This document shows positions 54,950-64,000 of a DNA stretch of 64,000 bases, one piece after another. The stretch is from NCBI RefSeq assembly GCF_025961475.1, contig NZ_JAOQNS010000012.1, positions 1 to 64,000 of the forward strand, read 5' to 3'. Within the stretch, counting starts at the first letter, position 1. Every line of letters starts with the position of its first letter. Below the pieces are notes generated by a model. That model was not told where the DNA came from. It saw nothing but the letters and a program-made list of their open reading frames with translations, and ran no database searches. Source of the stretch: Rhodobium gokarnense (GTDB lineage Bacteria > Pseudomonadota > Alphaproteobacteria > Rhizobiales > Rhodobiaceae). The position numbers and the translations under genes are program-made.

Positions 54950-57307
54950 ATGTTACCGCTTTCCAATATCTCCCGGATTCTGATCGCCGGCACGCTGTTC
55001 GTCGGCGCCGCGGCCGGGGCGGCGAAATCGCAGACGCCCGAAGCGCCGCAGAACCAAACCCAGATGCAGGAGTCCGAGGCGCCGGCAACGCCGTCGAGCC
55101 CGGATTCGGCCGAGATGCGGCCCGACAGCCAACCCGCGGCGGAGGGCGGCGATACGGCTGCGTCTGAAACCGGGGACGACGCGAACACGCCGCCGGTCCC
55201 TGCCCCGACCTCCGATGTCGTTGATCCAGCGTCCGACGACACCGCGACTGAGGACGCTACGCCCCAGACGGATGCCGCCGCCCCGGCAGCGAGCGAGACC
55301 GGCACGGAGCAGCAGGAAGCCTCCGATACCGAGACCAACGAGGCGGCCGCCCCGGAAAGCCTTGCCCGCAGCGAGCCGGCAACGCTTCCCGAGGCCGGCG
55401 CCGACTGGCCGTTCTATGGCGGCGGCCCGGGCGCGACGCGCTATTCGCCGCTCGACCAGATCACCCCGGACAACGTCTCCAAGCTGAAGCGCGCCTTCGT
55501 CTACCGCACCGGCGACATGCCGACCAAGGAGACCAAGGGCAAGTATTCGCCGGAGAACACGCCGCTGAAGATCGGCGGCACGCTCTATATGTGCACGGCC
55601 ATGAACAAGATGGTCGCGTTCGATGCGGCCACGGGCAAGGAAAAGTGGCGCTACGATCCGAAGGTCTCGCCCGACGCCATCCCCTATGGCGCGACCTGCC
55701 GGGGCGTTTCCGCCTACACCAATCCTGAGGCCGCCGAGGGCGATGCCTGCGCCACCCGCATCATCGAGGGCACGCTCGACGCGCGCCTTATCGCTGTCGA
55801 CGCGGAAACCGGCGAGCCGTGCGAGGACTTCGGCGAGAACGGTTCCGTCGACCTTTGGGCCGGCATCGGCGACAAGGTGCCCGGCTGGTACGCCGTCACC
55901 GCGCCGCCGGCAATCGTGCGTGGCATCGTCGTCACCGGGGCGCAGGTCAAGGACGGCCAGGCCGAGGACGCGCCGTCCGGCGTCATCCGCGGCTATGACG
56001 CGATCACCGGCGAGCTTGCCTGGGCCTGGGACCTCGGCAATCCGGAACTGACCGGTCTGCCGCCGGAGGGCGAGACCTATACCCGCGGCACCCCGAACAT
56101 GTGGACCGCGCCGGTCGGCGACGAGGACCTCGGCTACGTCTACCTGCCGCTCGGCAACTCCGCCGTCGACTATTATGGCGGCAACCGCACCGACGCGGAG
56201 AACGAATACGCCAGCTCGCTGGTCGCGCTGGACGTCACCACCGGCAAGCCGGTCTGGCACTTCCAGACCGTCCACTATGACCTTTGGGACTACGATCTCG
56301 GCTCGCAGCCGACGCTGGTCGACGTGCCGGTCGGCGGCGAGAAGGTGCCGGCGGTGATCCTGCCCTCCAAGCAGGGCGACATCTACGTGCTGGACCGCAG
56401 GACCGGCGACTCGCTGTTCCCGGTCAAGGCGATGAAGGCGCCGAAGGGCGGCGTGGAGACGAGCAGCCTTTCCGACACCCAGCCGGTCTCCGGCTACCAC
56501 GTGCTGCCGCGCGAACGCCTTACGGAAAAGGACATGTGGGGGTTCAGCCCCATCGACCAGCTCTGGTGCCGCATCCAGTTCCGCGAGGCGACCTATGACG
56601 GGCTCTACACCCCGCCGACCGTCGACAAGCACTGGATCCAGTATCCGGGCTACAATGGCGGCTCGGACTGGGGTTCGATCGCCGTCGATCCCGACCGCGG
56701 CGTCATCATCGCCAACTACAATCACATCCCGAACCACAACCGGCTGCTCTCCCGCGACGAAGCCGACAAGCGGAACCTGCGCCCGATCTACGAGGACCAG
56801 GAGAAGAGTTCCGGCAGCAACGCGGAAGGCGACGGCGACCCGCAGACCGGCTCGCCCTACGCCATCGAGGTCAATGCCGGCTGGCGCGTGCCGTTCACCG
56901 GCGTGCCCTGCACCAAGCCGCCCTATGGCGGCATCCAGGCGATCGACCTCGCCACCGGCAAGACGCTCTGGGACGAGCCCATCGGCACGGCACGGCGCAA
57001 CGGCCCGTTCGGCATCTCCAGCATGCTGCCGTTCCAGATCGGCACGCCGAACAATGGCGGCCCGGTCGTCACCGCGGGCGGCCTCGTCTTCATCGGCGCG
57101 GCAACCGATAACCTGTTCCGCGCGATCGACATCAAGACCGGCAAGGTGGTCTGGAGCGACGTCTTGCCGGCCGGCGGCCAGGCCAACCCGATCGTCTATG
57201 AGCAGGACGGCCGCGAATACGTGCTGATCATGGCCGGCGGCCACCACTTCATGGAAACGCCGGTCGGCGACTACGTTATCGCTTACGCCCTGCCCAACGG
57301 CGACTGA
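54950..57307 (+). CDS. Periplasmic PQQ-dependent glucose/quinate-type dehydrogenase
   Basis: 785 residues. A signal peptide (about 1-25, ILIAGTLFVGAAAGA) is followed by a long low-complexity linker rich in Thr, Pro, Ala, Asp and Glu (about 28-145), then an eight-bladed quinoprotein propeller. Propeller landmarks are DWPFYGGGPGATRYSPLDQI, FHTV-type VWHFQTVHYDLWDYDLGSQP, VLDRRTGDSLFPV, and the C-terminal FIGAATDNLFRAIDIKTGKV. It oxidises an aldose or cyclic polyol in the periplasm. The ATG at 54950 follows AAAGGTG. PQQ synthesis genes are not in the window. Confidence 0.9.
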   Translation: MLPLSNISRILIAGTLFVGAAAGAAKSQTPEAPQNQTQMQESEAPATPSSPDSAEMRPDSQPAAEGGDTAASETGDDANTPPVPAPTSDVVDPASDDTATEDATPQTDAAAPAASETGTEQQEASDTETNEAAAPESLARSEPATLPEAGADWPFYGGGPGATRYSPLDQITPDNVSKLKRAFVYRTGDMPTKETKGKYSPENTPLKIGGTLYMCTAMNKMVAFDAATGKEKWRYDPKVSPDAIPYGATCRGVSAYTNPEAAEGDACATRIIEGTLDARLIAVDAETGEPCEDFGENGSVDLWAGIGDKVPGWYAVTAPPAIVRGIVVTGAQVKDGQAEDAPSGVIRGYDAITGELAWAWDLGNPELTGLPPEGETYTRGTPNMWTAPVGDEDLGYVYLPLGNSAVDYYGGNRTDAENEYASSLVALDVTTGKPVWHFQTVHYDLWDYDLGSQPTLVDVPVGGEKVPAVILPSKQGDIYVLDRRTGDSLFPVKAMKAPKGGVETSSLSDTQPVSGYHVLPRERLTEKDMWGFSPIDQLWCRIQFREATYDGLYTPPTVDKHWIQYPGYNGGSDWGSIAVDPDRGVIIANYNHIPNHNRLLSRDEADKRNLRPIYEDQEKSSGSNAEGDGDPQTGSPYAIEVNAGWRVPFTGVPCTKPPYGGIQAIDLATGKTLWDEPIGTARRNGPFGISSMLPFQIGTPNNGGPVVTAGGLVFIGAATDNLFRAIDIKTGKVVWSDVLPAGGQANPIVYEQDGREYVLIMAGGHHFMETPVGDYVIAYALPNGD

Positions 57308-57334
57308 CGGAACGGCAACGCCGGCGGAAAACCG

Positions 57335-57378
57335 CGGCCCGCACGGAAGCGATATCGGTCGCGCCGTGCGGGCCGTTT
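57335..57378 (+). terminator. Terminator after the PQQ dehydrogenase
   Basis: CGGCCCGCACGG pairs perfectly with CCGTGCGGGCCG around a 17-base loop, followed by TTT. It lies between the convergent PQQ dehydrogenase and YhhJ-like genes and could serve both. Confidence 0.8.
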
Positions 57379-57395
57379 GCGTTTCGGCCTCCCGC

Positions 57396-58517
57396 TTACG
57401 CCATCGTCACGATGGCCTTGCGGAAGCGGGCGAGCGCGAAGGTGAACAGCGCCGTGCCGATGGCCGCCAGCGCCAGGAGGTTCGGCCAGATCACCGAGCC
57501 GTCCGCGCCGCGGAACAGCACCGCCTGGGCGATGATGACGAAATGGGTGTTGGGCGCCGCCATCATGATCGCCTGGACGAAGTCGGGCATGCTCTCGCGC
57601 GGCGTGGTGCTGCCGGAAAGCATCTGCAGCGGCAACAGCGTCAGCAGCATCAGGAGCCCGAACTGGGGCATGGAGCGCGCCACCGTGCCGAGGACGATGC
57701 CGAGCGACGTGGTGGCGAACAGGTGCAGGGCCGTGCCGAGGAGGAACAGCGCCATGGAGCCTTCGACCGGCACCTTGAGGATGCCCTGGACGATGATCAG
57801 AATGGCGAAATAACAGGCGACGAGCACCACGAGCCCCATCGCCCAGACCTTGCTGGTCATGATTTCCAGCGGCGTTACCGGCATCACCAGCAGATGCTCG
57901 ATGGTGCCGTGCTCGCGCTCGCGGATCAGCGCCGCGCCGGTCAGGATGATCGCCAGCAGCGTCACGTTGTCGATGACGTGCATGACGCCGAGGAAGCGTT
58001 CGTTGTCGAGGGTCGGATTGAAGCGCGCCCTCGTGACCAGGTTGACGGTGGTGTCCGGGACGTCCCGATAGCGTTTCAGGAAGGCGTTCACCTCGCCGGT
58101 GACGATGTTCTGGATCACCGCATTGCCGGTGAAGGCCTGGGTCATTCGGGTCGCGTCGACCGAGAGCATGATGGTCGGCTTCTTGCCGGCGAGCAGGTCG
58201 CGCTGGAAATCGGGCGGGATGTCGAGGGCGAAGGTATCGAGGCCGATGTCCATGCGCCGGTCGAGCTCCTGCGGCTTGATCATCTGCGGGGGCAGGAAGT
58301 CCGGCGGATAGAAGGCGCCGGCGATGCGGGCGGCGAGCGGCGAGCTGTCCTCATCGACGATGGCGATGGGTGCGCGATGCAGGGTCTCCTTCATCGCCGT
58401 TGCCGCTGTGTAGATGGAAAAGGTGAAGGCGTAGACGATCAGCACCAGCATGATCGGGTCGCGGGCAAGGCTGCGCAGCTCCTTGATGCCGAGATGGAGG
58501 ACGTTGGCAAGCCGCAT
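57396..58517 (-). CDS. YhhJ-like ABC transporter permease
   Basis: 373 residues. ABC-2 type permease: one N-terminal helix (about 20-40), a large periplasmic domain (about 45-175, with IVDEDSSPLAARIAGAFYPP and IPPDFQRDLLAGKKP), then five helices. The conserved LIREREHGTIEHLLVMPVTP (about 200-219) is the family signature. It lies two bases after the RbbA-like gene, so the two are coupled. In E. coli the equivalent trio is yhiI-rbbA-yhhJ. The substrate is unknown. Confidence 0.9.
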   Translation of the reverse strand: MRLANVLHLGIKELRSLARDPIMLVLIVYAFTFSIYTAATAMKETLHRAPIAIVDEDSSPLAARIAGAFYPPDFLPPQMIKPQELDRRMDIGLDTFALDIPPDFQRDLLAGKKPTIMLSVDATRMTQAFTGNAVIQNIVTGEVNAFLKRYRDVPDTTVNLVTRARFNPTLDNERFLGVMHVIDNVTLLAIILTGAALIREREHGTIEHLLVMPVTPLEIMTSKVWAMGLVVLVACYFAILIIVQGILKVPVEGSMALFLLGTALHLFATTSLGIVLGTVARSMPQFGLLMLLTLLPLQMLSGSTTPRESMPDFVQAIMMAAPNTHFVIIAQAVLFRGADGSVIWPNLLALAAIGTALFTFALARFRKAIVTMA

Positions 58518-58519
58518 GG

Positions 58520-61291
58520 TCAGCGCTCCTGCTTGGTCAGCACGGCCGCCGACAGGGCCAGCAGCACCGGCACGGTCAATGCCAGGAACAGGAAGGGCTG
58601 GGCCAGATCGGCAAAGCCGAGCGCCTTGGAAAAGGTGCCCCTGGCGATGAGGATGAACTGGGAGGCCGGGAACACCTCGCCGATCACCCGCCCTGCCCCG
58701 CTCAGCGAGGAGACCGGGTTGATCATGCCGGAGAACTGCACCGCCGGGATCAGGGTGATCACCGCGGTGCCGAAAATCGCCGCGATCTGGCTCTTCATGA
58801 AGGCCGAGACCAGGAGGCCGAGGGCCGTCGCCGCGCCGATGTAAAGCAGGGCGCCGGCGCAAAGCGCCAGGAAACTGCCCTTCACCGGCACGCCGAAGAC
58901 GGTGACCGCGAAGAACGTCAGAAGCAGGAAGGATCCGAAGCCGAGCGCCACATAGGGGACCTGCTTGCCCAACAGGAATTCCAGCCGCGTGGTCGGCGTG
59001 ACGTAAAAATTGGTGATCGAGCCGAGTTCCTTTTCCCGCACGACGCTGAGCGCGGTGAGCATTGCCGGGATCATCAGAAGCAGGATCGGGATCACCGCCG
59101 GCACCATGGCAACGAGGCTTTCCACATCCGGGTTGTAGCGGTAGCGGGTGTTGATGGTGATCGCCGGTTCCGCCGCCGCGCCCTGCCGCATCTGCCGCGC
59201 CTTGGCGAGGAGCCAGGTGCCGTGCATGCCCTCCACATAGCCCTTCACCGTTTCGGCCCGTTGCGGCATGGCGCCGTCAATCCACACGGCCACCTCGACC
59301 GATTTTCCGCGGGCGACGTCGCGGGCGAAATTCGGCGGGATTTCTACTGCGAGCGCGATCTCGCCGGCGCGCATGCGCTCATCGAGGTCGGCGTGGCTCG
59401 CAAGCGGCGGCTTTTCGATGAAATAGCGCGAGCCGGAAATGTTGAGGGCGTAGTCACGGCTGAGCGTGGTGTCGTCGCGGTCGAGGACGGCAAAGGTCAG
59501 GTCTTCGACATCGAGCGTGATGCCGTAACCCATGACGAACATCAGGATGACGCTGCCGAGCACCGCCAGCATCAGCCGGACCGGATCGCGGCGCAGCTCC
59601 AGCCGCTCGCGCCGGGCATAGCTGGCGAGACGGCGCAGGTCGAAGCGGCGCTGGGTGGCAGCCGGAGCGCCGGCGGTCTCCTGCAGCGGCACGGCCGGGG
59701 CATCGCTTGTCGCCGGCCCCTCGCCGGAGGCCTCCTCCAGATAGGCGATGAAGGCGGTCTCAAGGTCCCTGGCGTCGCGCCTCTCGACGATCGCTGCCGG
59801 CGTATCGGTGACCAGCACCGTGCCGGCATGCATCAGCGAGATGCGGTCGCAGCGCTCGGCCTCGTTCATGAAATGGGTGGAGACGAAGATGGTGACGCCA
59901 TCTCGCCGAGACAGCTCGCCCAGAATGCGCCAGAAGCCGTCGCGGGCGACCGGATCGACGCCCGACGTCGGCTCGTCGAGGATCAGCATTTCCGGCTTGT
60001 GGACCATGGCCACGGCCAGCGACAGGCGCTGGCGATGACCGAGCGGCAGGCTGTCGGGCAGCGCGTCGGCGAATTCGGTGAGGTCGAAGCGCTCCAGCAT
60101 TTCCGCGACCCGCGCCGGGATATCCGCGGGCGCGACCTGGAACAGGCGGGCGTGCAGGTCGAGGTTCTGGCGCACCGTCAGTTCGGTATAGAGCGAGAAG
60201 GCCTGGGACATGTAGCCGACGCGCCGGCGGGTCGCCATGTCGTCCGCCTCCACCGCATGGCCGAACAGCCAGGCCTCGCCCTCGCTCGGCGGCAACAGCC
60301 CGGTCAGCATCTTCATGGTCGTCGTCTTGCCGCAGCCGTTTGAGCCGAGAAAGCCGAAGATCTCGCCGCGCGTGATCTTGAGGCTGACATCGTTGACGGC
60401 GGTGAAGTCGCCGAAGCGCCGGGTGAGACCCCGCGCCTCTATGGCGATCGCGTCGCCGGCGCCTTCGGGCCGCGGCGGCATCACCACCGGCTGGTGCGCG
60501 GCGCGTTTTTCCTCCGGAAGGAGGGCGATGAAGGCGGCTTCCAGCGTCTTTGTGCCCGTCTCCTCGCGGATGCCTTCCGGCGTACCGGTGGCGAGCACCG
60601 CGCCGGCATCGAGCGCGACCAGCCAGTCGAACCGCTCCGCCTCCTCCATATAGGCCGTTGCGACGACGACGGTCATGCCCGGCCGGCCGCGGCGGATGTC
60701 GTCGATCAGCGCCCAGAACTGGCGCCGCGACAGCGGATCGACGCCGGTGGTCGGCTCGTCGAGGATCAAAAGATCCGGATCGTGAATGAGGGCGCAGCAA
60801 AGGCCGAGCTTCTGCTTCATGCCGCCGGAGAGCTTTCCCGCCGGCCGGTCGAGGAAGGGCTTCAGGCCCGTCGCCTCGGTCAGTTCGTCGATGCGGCGCT
60901 CGCGCTCCTTGCGGTCGTGGCCGAACAGGCGGGCGAAGAAATCGATGTTCTCGAACACCGACAGCGTCGCATAGAGGTTCTTGCCGAGGCCCTGGGGCAT
61001 ATAGGCGATGCGCGGGCAGACCTCGTGGCGATGGCGGATCGAGGCCATGTCGCCACCGAGAACGCTCAGCGTTCCCGTCTGCAGCGCACGGGCGCCGGAG
61101 ACGAGCGCCAGCAGGCTCGACTTGCCGACGCCGTCCGGGCCGATCAGCCCGGTCATCGTTCCGGCCGGAATGTCGAGATCGACGGCACCCAGCGCCACGG
61201 TCTTACCGTAGCGAAGGCCAACGCCCCTCAGCCGGGCGATCGGATCCAGCGCCTCGCCTCCCTGCGATGCCGGCGGCTCCTTACCGGACAT
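58520..61291 (-). CDS. rbbA: RbbA-like fused ABC ATPase/permease
   Basis: 923 residues: two nucleotide-binding domains and an ABC-2 membrane domain in one chain, the RbbA layout. The first domain has Walker A GPDGVGKS, signature LSGGMKQKL and Walker [14 protein letters not shown]. The second has Walker A GSNGCGKT and Walker [14 protein letters not shown], but its signature reads LPLGHRQRL in place of LSGGxxQRL. The permease part starts near residue 545. E. coli RbbA is reported to associate with ribosomes; an export role is equally plausible. It starts at ATG 61291, overlapping the HlyD gene by 11 bases. Confidence 0.88.
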   Translation of the reverse strand: MSGKEPPASQGGEALDPIARLRGVGLRYGKTVALGAVDLDIPAGTMTGLIGPDGVGKSSLLALVSGARALQTGTLSVLGGDMASIRHRHEVCPRIAYMPQGLGKNLYATLSVFENIDFFARLFGHDRKERERRIDELTEATGLKPFLDRPAGKLSGGMKQKLGLCCALIHDPDLLILDEPTTGVDPLSRRQFWALIDDIRRGRPGMTVVVATAYMEEAERFDWLVALDAGAVLATGTPEGIREETGTKTLEAAFIALLPEEKRAAHQPVVMPPRPEGAGDAIAIEARGLTRRFGDFTAVNDVSLKITRGEIFGFLGSNGCGKTTTMKMLTGLLPPSEGEAWLFGHAVEADDMATRRRVGYMSQAFSLYTELTVRQNLDLHARLFQVAPADIPARVAEMLERFDLTEFADALPDSLPLGHRQRLSLAVAMVHKPEMLILDEPTSGVDPVARDGFWRILGELSRRDGVTIFVSTHFMNEAERCDRISLMHAGTVLVTDTPAAIVERRDARDLETAFIAYLEEASGEGPATSDAPAVPLQETAGAPAATQRRFDLRRLASYARRERLELRRDPVRLMLAVLGSVILMFVMGYGITLDVEDLTFAVLDRDDTTLSRDYALNISGSRYFIEKPPLASHADLDERMRAGEIALAVEIPPNFARDVARGKSVEVAVWIDGAMPQRAETVKGYVEGMHGTWLLAKARQMRQGAAAEPAITINTRYRYNPDVESLVAMVPAVIPILLLMIPAMLTALSVVREKELGSITNFYVTPTTRLEFLLGKQVPYVALGFGSFLLLTFFAVTVFGVPVKGSFLALCAGALLYIGAATALGLLVSAFMKSQIAAIFGTAVITLIPAVQFSGMINPVSSLSGAGRVIGEVFPASQFILIARGTFSKALGFADLAQPFLFLALTVPVLLALSAAVLTKQER

Positions 61292-62354
61292 CGGGCAGCC
61301 TGACGGCCAGGTGCTCCGGCCATTCCGCCTCAGGGTTGAGCCGCACATAGGCCATGCCCGGCAGGCCGGTCTTCACGAAGCGGATGTATTTTTTGAGGGT
61401 CCCGGCATCGACCTTGGCCTTGAGGCGGAAGGTCAGCTTCTGGCGCTCCTCCTCCGTCTCAACGGTCTTCGGCGTGAACTGGGCGACGTCCGCGACATAG
61501 GAGATTTCGGCAGGCACCACGTATTGCGGCGCGGCATCCAGCACGATGCGGGCTTCGGCGCCGATGGCGATGCGGCCGGCCGCGGAGGTCGGCAGGAAGA
61601 AGGTCATGTAGACGTCGGCAAGGTCGACGATGTTGACGACCGTGCCGCCCGCGGCAATCACCTCGCCCGGCTGCGCGACGCGGTACTGGACACGGCCGTC
61701 GCGCGGCGCGGTCAGGGTGGTGTCGGCGATGTCCGTGCGGATGCGGTCGAGCGTCGCCTCACCCGCCTCGACCGCAGCCTCGGCGGAGATCACCTGGGCC
61801 TTGGCATAGCCGATCGCGGCGTCGGTGCCGGCGAGCGTTGCCTCCGCGGCGCTGACGGCGGCCTTGGCACTCTGGAAGCTGGCGCGGTCGTCGTCGCGCT
61901 TCTGAAGGGTCGCGGTGCCGCGCGTCGCCAGCTCTTCGGTGCGGGTCAACTGCTTGGTGGCGGCGTCGAGTTCCGCCTGGCGTTGGGCGACCGTCGCCTT
62001 GGCCGCCGCGTTCTCCGCCTGGCGCTGGACGACGAGGCTTTTCGCCGTCTCCACGCCGATCCGCGCCTGTTTCAGGGCCGCCTCGGCCTCACGCAAGCGC
62101 GCCTTCAGCGTCGCGGTCTCCATCTGGGCAACGGTGTCGCCCGCCGTGACGAAATCGCCGTCATTGACGGAAATCTCCTCGACCCGGCCCGCGGTCTTGG
62201 TGGCGATGTCGATCTCCACCGCCTCGATGCGCCCGTTGGAGGCCGCGAACCCGTCCGGCAGCTCGTCGCGCTGCAGATAGTTCCAGCCGACAAAGGCGAG
62301 CGCGCCGCCGATGACGACAACGAGGAGCCCGACGGCAAACCCCGGCTTCTTCAT
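61281..62354 (-). CDS. HlyD/YhiI-like membrane fusion protein
   Basis: 357 residues. An N-terminal transmembrane helix (about 7-25) is followed by a lipoyl/barrel-sandwich half ([20 protein letters not shown]), a long coiled coil rich in Ala, Gln, Arg and Glu (about 80-200), the second lipoyl half ([19 protein letters not shown]), and a C-terminal beta-barrel. It should link the RbbA/YhhJ-type complex to an outer-membrane channel. The ATG at 62354 follows a GCGAGAGATC leader. First gene of the three-gene operon. Confidence 0.92.
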   Translation of the reverse strand: MKKPGFAVGLLVVVIGGALAFVGWNYLQRDELPDGFAASNGRIEAVEIDIATKTAGRVEEISVNDGDFVTAGDTVAQMETATLKARLREAEAALKQARIGVETAKSLVVQRQAENAAAKATVAQRQAELDAATKQLTRTEELATRGTATLQKRDDDRASFQSAKAAVSAAEATLAGTDAAIGYAKAQVISAEAAVEAGEATLDRIRTDIADTTLTAPRDGRVQYRVAQPGEVIAAGGTVVNIVDLADVYMTFFLPTSAAGRIAIGAEARIVLDAAPQYVVPAEISYVADVAQFTPKTVETEEERQKLTFRLKAKVDAGTLKKYIRFVKTGLPGMAYVRLNPEAEWPEHLAVRLPDVR

Positions 62355-62769
62355 GATCTCTCGCCTCTTCTTATGCGACCGGCCCGGCATCTAAGGCCGG
62401 ATGCGTTCAAACGAACGTCCCCCGCCCTGCCCCGGTCGTCCCCATCGGCGCATGCCCCCATCCCGGGAACGCTCGCCGCTCCCCGCGAACGGCACGCGCT
62501 TGCAGCCGTCTCTCCCCAAGACCGGTCCGGCTTCTGGAAGAGACGCTTGGGCGACGGCGAAACACTACGCGATTCGCAACGAAGACCGTCGTCCGTCGCT
62601 TATCTGGGAAGCCCATCGGGGCCAACCAAGGGCGGCGGCCTGCGTTCAAGTGACGCCCGCCGTTTCGACGACGCCGCGCGGGGGCCCGGCGAAAAATCCG
62701 GGGTTTGAAACGCGCTCACCGGTCAATGTCTTGCATTGTGCCGAACGCTCGGGCATATCTCGGCGAACC
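62355..62769. other. Intergenic region between YhiI-like gene and tRNA-Ser
   Basis: 415 bases. It must contain the promoter of the YhiI operon (leftward) and of the tRNA (rightward). I found no convincing promoter boxes, gene or repeat. Confidence 0.4.
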
Positions 62770-62861
62770 GGAGACGTGGCCGAGTGGCTGAAGGCGCTCC
62801 CCTGCTAAGGGAGTATACGCTGAACCGCGTATCGTGGGTTCGAATCCCACCGTCTCCGCCA
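62770..62861 (+). tRNA. tRNA-Ser (anticodon GCT)
   Basis: The acceptor stem GGAGACG pairs with CGTCTCC, followed by discriminator G and an encoded CCA. The anticodon stem is CTCCC/GGGAG with loop CTGCTAA, so the anticodon is GCT (62804-62806), reading AGC and AGT. A long variable arm (TATACGCTGAACCGCGTATC) marks a serine tRNA, and the T arm is GTGGG-TTCGAAT-CCCAC. Confidence 0.97.
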
Positions 62862-62881
62862 TTCGATGTATCTCGCGCCGG

Positions 62882-63084
62882 TTCGCTTTGCTCACGGCTC
62901 CGATGGGGCGGCCTGGCCGGCCGACGCCCGGTCGGGCTTGCGAACCCGGTGGGTTCGAAGGTGCTCCGAATCCTCCGCCACTCACTATTGCGCCCACGCC
63001 AATCTCACTTCGTTCGATGGCTCCGCGGGGGCGGCCTGAGCGGCCGGCGCCTGTTCGGGCTTGCAAACCCGATGGGTTCGAAGG
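62882..63084. repeat. Two hairpin-repeat copies behind tRNA-Ser
   Basis: Two relatives of the left-edge repeat occupy 62882-62962 and about 63006-63084. Both carry GGGGCGGCCTG, the GGCC hairpin and a CGGGCTTGC segment. Their last stem is CGAACCC-ggt-GGGTTCG or CAAACCC-gat-GGGTTCG, in place of CGAACGC/GCGTTCG, so both arms changed together in the first of these copies. The GGGTTCGAA also resembles the tRNA T arm just upstream. Confidence 0.8.
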
Positions 63085-63352
63085 CGGCGCCTCCCTTTCT
63101 GCCATTTTTCGTCGTAAATTATTGAAAGTAATTTGTTTTTCTTTGGCGATCCGATGTCGATCTCATAGTTGCCGACATTTCAGGTTACATCCAACAGCAC
63201 TGTTTTGATCGCCGCTGCAATATGCGCGGTCTCTTTCCACGAAGGCGCCGTGACCTGCTTTCTGTGCTAAAAAGGCTGAGCAACGGTACCGCTCTCCATA
63301 GATCGGGTCGTCGTCGGACGACCGTCTTCGATTGACCTATTCCGCAGGCGAA
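63085..63352. other. Region upstream of the LysR gene
   Basis: About 270 bases, with an AT-richer part at 63110-63300. No gene or clear regulatory palindrome was recognised; it presumably holds the LysR promoter. A conventional divergent partner gene is not present. Confidence 0.4.
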
Positions 63353-64000
63353 ATGCGCTCAAAGCGTCCCTCACCCCACACGCTCAACGCCTTCGAAGCC
63401 GCGGCACGCCTTGGATCGTTTTCCAAAGCGGCGGCCGAACTGGGGGTCACGCAGCCTGCCGTCAGCCGCGCGATTGCCGCGCTCGAGGCGGAGGTCGGGG
63501 AACAGTTGTTCCAGCGCTCGGGCCCGAATGTGCAGCTGACACCCAAGGGCGCGGAGCTCAGTACCTTGCTCTCGGACGCCTTCACGTCGCTCGAGACGCT
63601 GTTCGCGCGCTGGCGGGCGAACCGGGATCGCGGATCGGTTCTGCTGTCGATCTCCTCCTCCATGGCGACACATTGGTTGATCCCGAGATTGTTCGACTTC
63701 CGGCAGCTCTTTCCCAATGTCGATCTGCGGTTCGAGCTGATCGCGGGCGCTATCGGCAGCGCTCCCATCACTGCGGATCTGGGGCTGCGGCGGGTCGAAC
63801 CGGGACAGTCCGCCGAACCGGACTCGCTCTATGTCCCGGAGATCATCCAGCCGATCGCCTCGCCGGAATATCTGCGCCGCATGGGGCCCCTCGGGCGTAC
63901 GGGAGCGCGGCGGCCGCACACGCTGATCACGCTCAGCAACCACTGGTGCGACTGGCCGAAATTCGCAGCGGAAAGCGGACTTGCCCTGCCGAAAGAATTC
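63353..64000 (+). CDS. LysR-family regulator (GcvA-like), truncated by window end
   Basis: 216 residues are visible and the frame is open to the last base. The N-terminal winged helix-turn-helix is typical: NAFEAAARLGSFSKAAAELG (12-31), then VTQPAVSRAIAALEAEVG and LFQRSGPNVQLTPKGAEL. The effector domain begins near residue 95 (VLLSISSSMATHWLIPRLFD), the GcvA/AmpR-like pattern. The ATG at 63353 is the likely start. The target is unknown, and no divergent gene lies within the visible 490 bases upstream apart from tRNA-Ser and repeats. Confidence 0.9.
   Translation, partial: MRSKRPSPHTLNAFEAAARLGSFSKAAAELGVTQPAVSRAIAALEAEVGEQLFQRSGPNVQLTPKGAELSTLLSDAFTSLETLFARWRANRDRGSVLLSISSSMATHWLIPRLFDFRQLFPNVDLRFELIAGAIGSAPITADLGLRRVEPGQSAEPDSLYVPEIIQPIASPEYLRRMGPLGRTGARRPHTLITLSNHWCDWPKFAAESGLALPKEF

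Overview
The window looks like a chromosomal segment of a GC-rich alphaproteobacterium of the order Hyphomicrobiales (Rhizobiales). The evidence is gene order and family type: nrdR-ribD-ribE-ribH-nusB, the regulator/enzyme pair ldtR-ldtP, hemB with an RDD protein and bpt, and the block dapA-smpB-udg-NYN / rpoZ-rel-pyrE-DUF2062-lepB-rnc-era-recO-parC, plus a Porin_2 (Omp2/RopA-like) major porin. I cannot name the genus. Most of the sequence is housekeeping. No prophage, transposase, plasmid origin or CRISPR array was seen.

Layout. 0-5 kb: tandem hairpin repeats, then the riboflavin/nusB/nrdR/glyA block on the minus strand. 5-7.6 kb: an L,D-transpeptidase and its MarR-type regulator LdtR, with a twin palindromic operator between them. 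7.7-11.4 kb: a valine-catabolism operon (acyl-CoA dehydrogenase, 3-hydroxyisobutyryl-CoA hydrolase, a membrane protein, mmsB). 11.5-17.7 kb: a chemoreceptor, a stand-alone protoglobin, hemB, two unknown exported or membrane proteins and an RDD protein. 17.9-23.4 kb: SLC13 permease, bpt, a flavoprotein, selO. 23.8-38.7 kb: parC, proline dehydrogenase and the recO-to-dapA core block. 39-45 kb: a lytic transglycosylase, a hydrolase, and an unusual envelope trio (OmpA/BON protein, a 33-residue membrane microprotein, a membrane-anchored helix-hairpin-helix protein). 45-51.3 kb: porin, D-2-hydroxyacid dehydrogenase, glcG and glcB. 51.5-57.3 kb: a stress island ending in a split PQQ glucose dehydrogenase. 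57.4-62.4 kb: a YhiI-RbbA-YhhJ type operon. 62.8-64 kb: tRNA-Ser, more hairpin repeats, and a LysR gene cut by the window edge.

The most striking signal is regulatory. Six perfect matches to the alphaproteobacterial general-stress promoter (GGAAC, 16 or 17 bases, CGTT; the EcfG/PhyR regulon) each lie in an intergenic gap and point at a plausible start codon. Four are packed into about 2 kb (52.4-54.4 kb), including a back-to-back divergent pair. They put a short-chain dehydrogenase, two small unknown proteins and the split glucose dehydrogenase under predicted stress control, and extend it to an RDD protein (17.1 kb) and a lytic transglycosylase (38.9 kb).

Two repeat families are visible. 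One is an approximately 80-105 bp multi-hairpin element, tandem at the left edge and behind tRNA-Ser, with compensatory changes in its last stem. The other is an approximately 166-171 bp composite element present three times (23.6, 26.2 and 48.4 kb). Functions are assigned by eye from motifs and remembered family features; no search was run.
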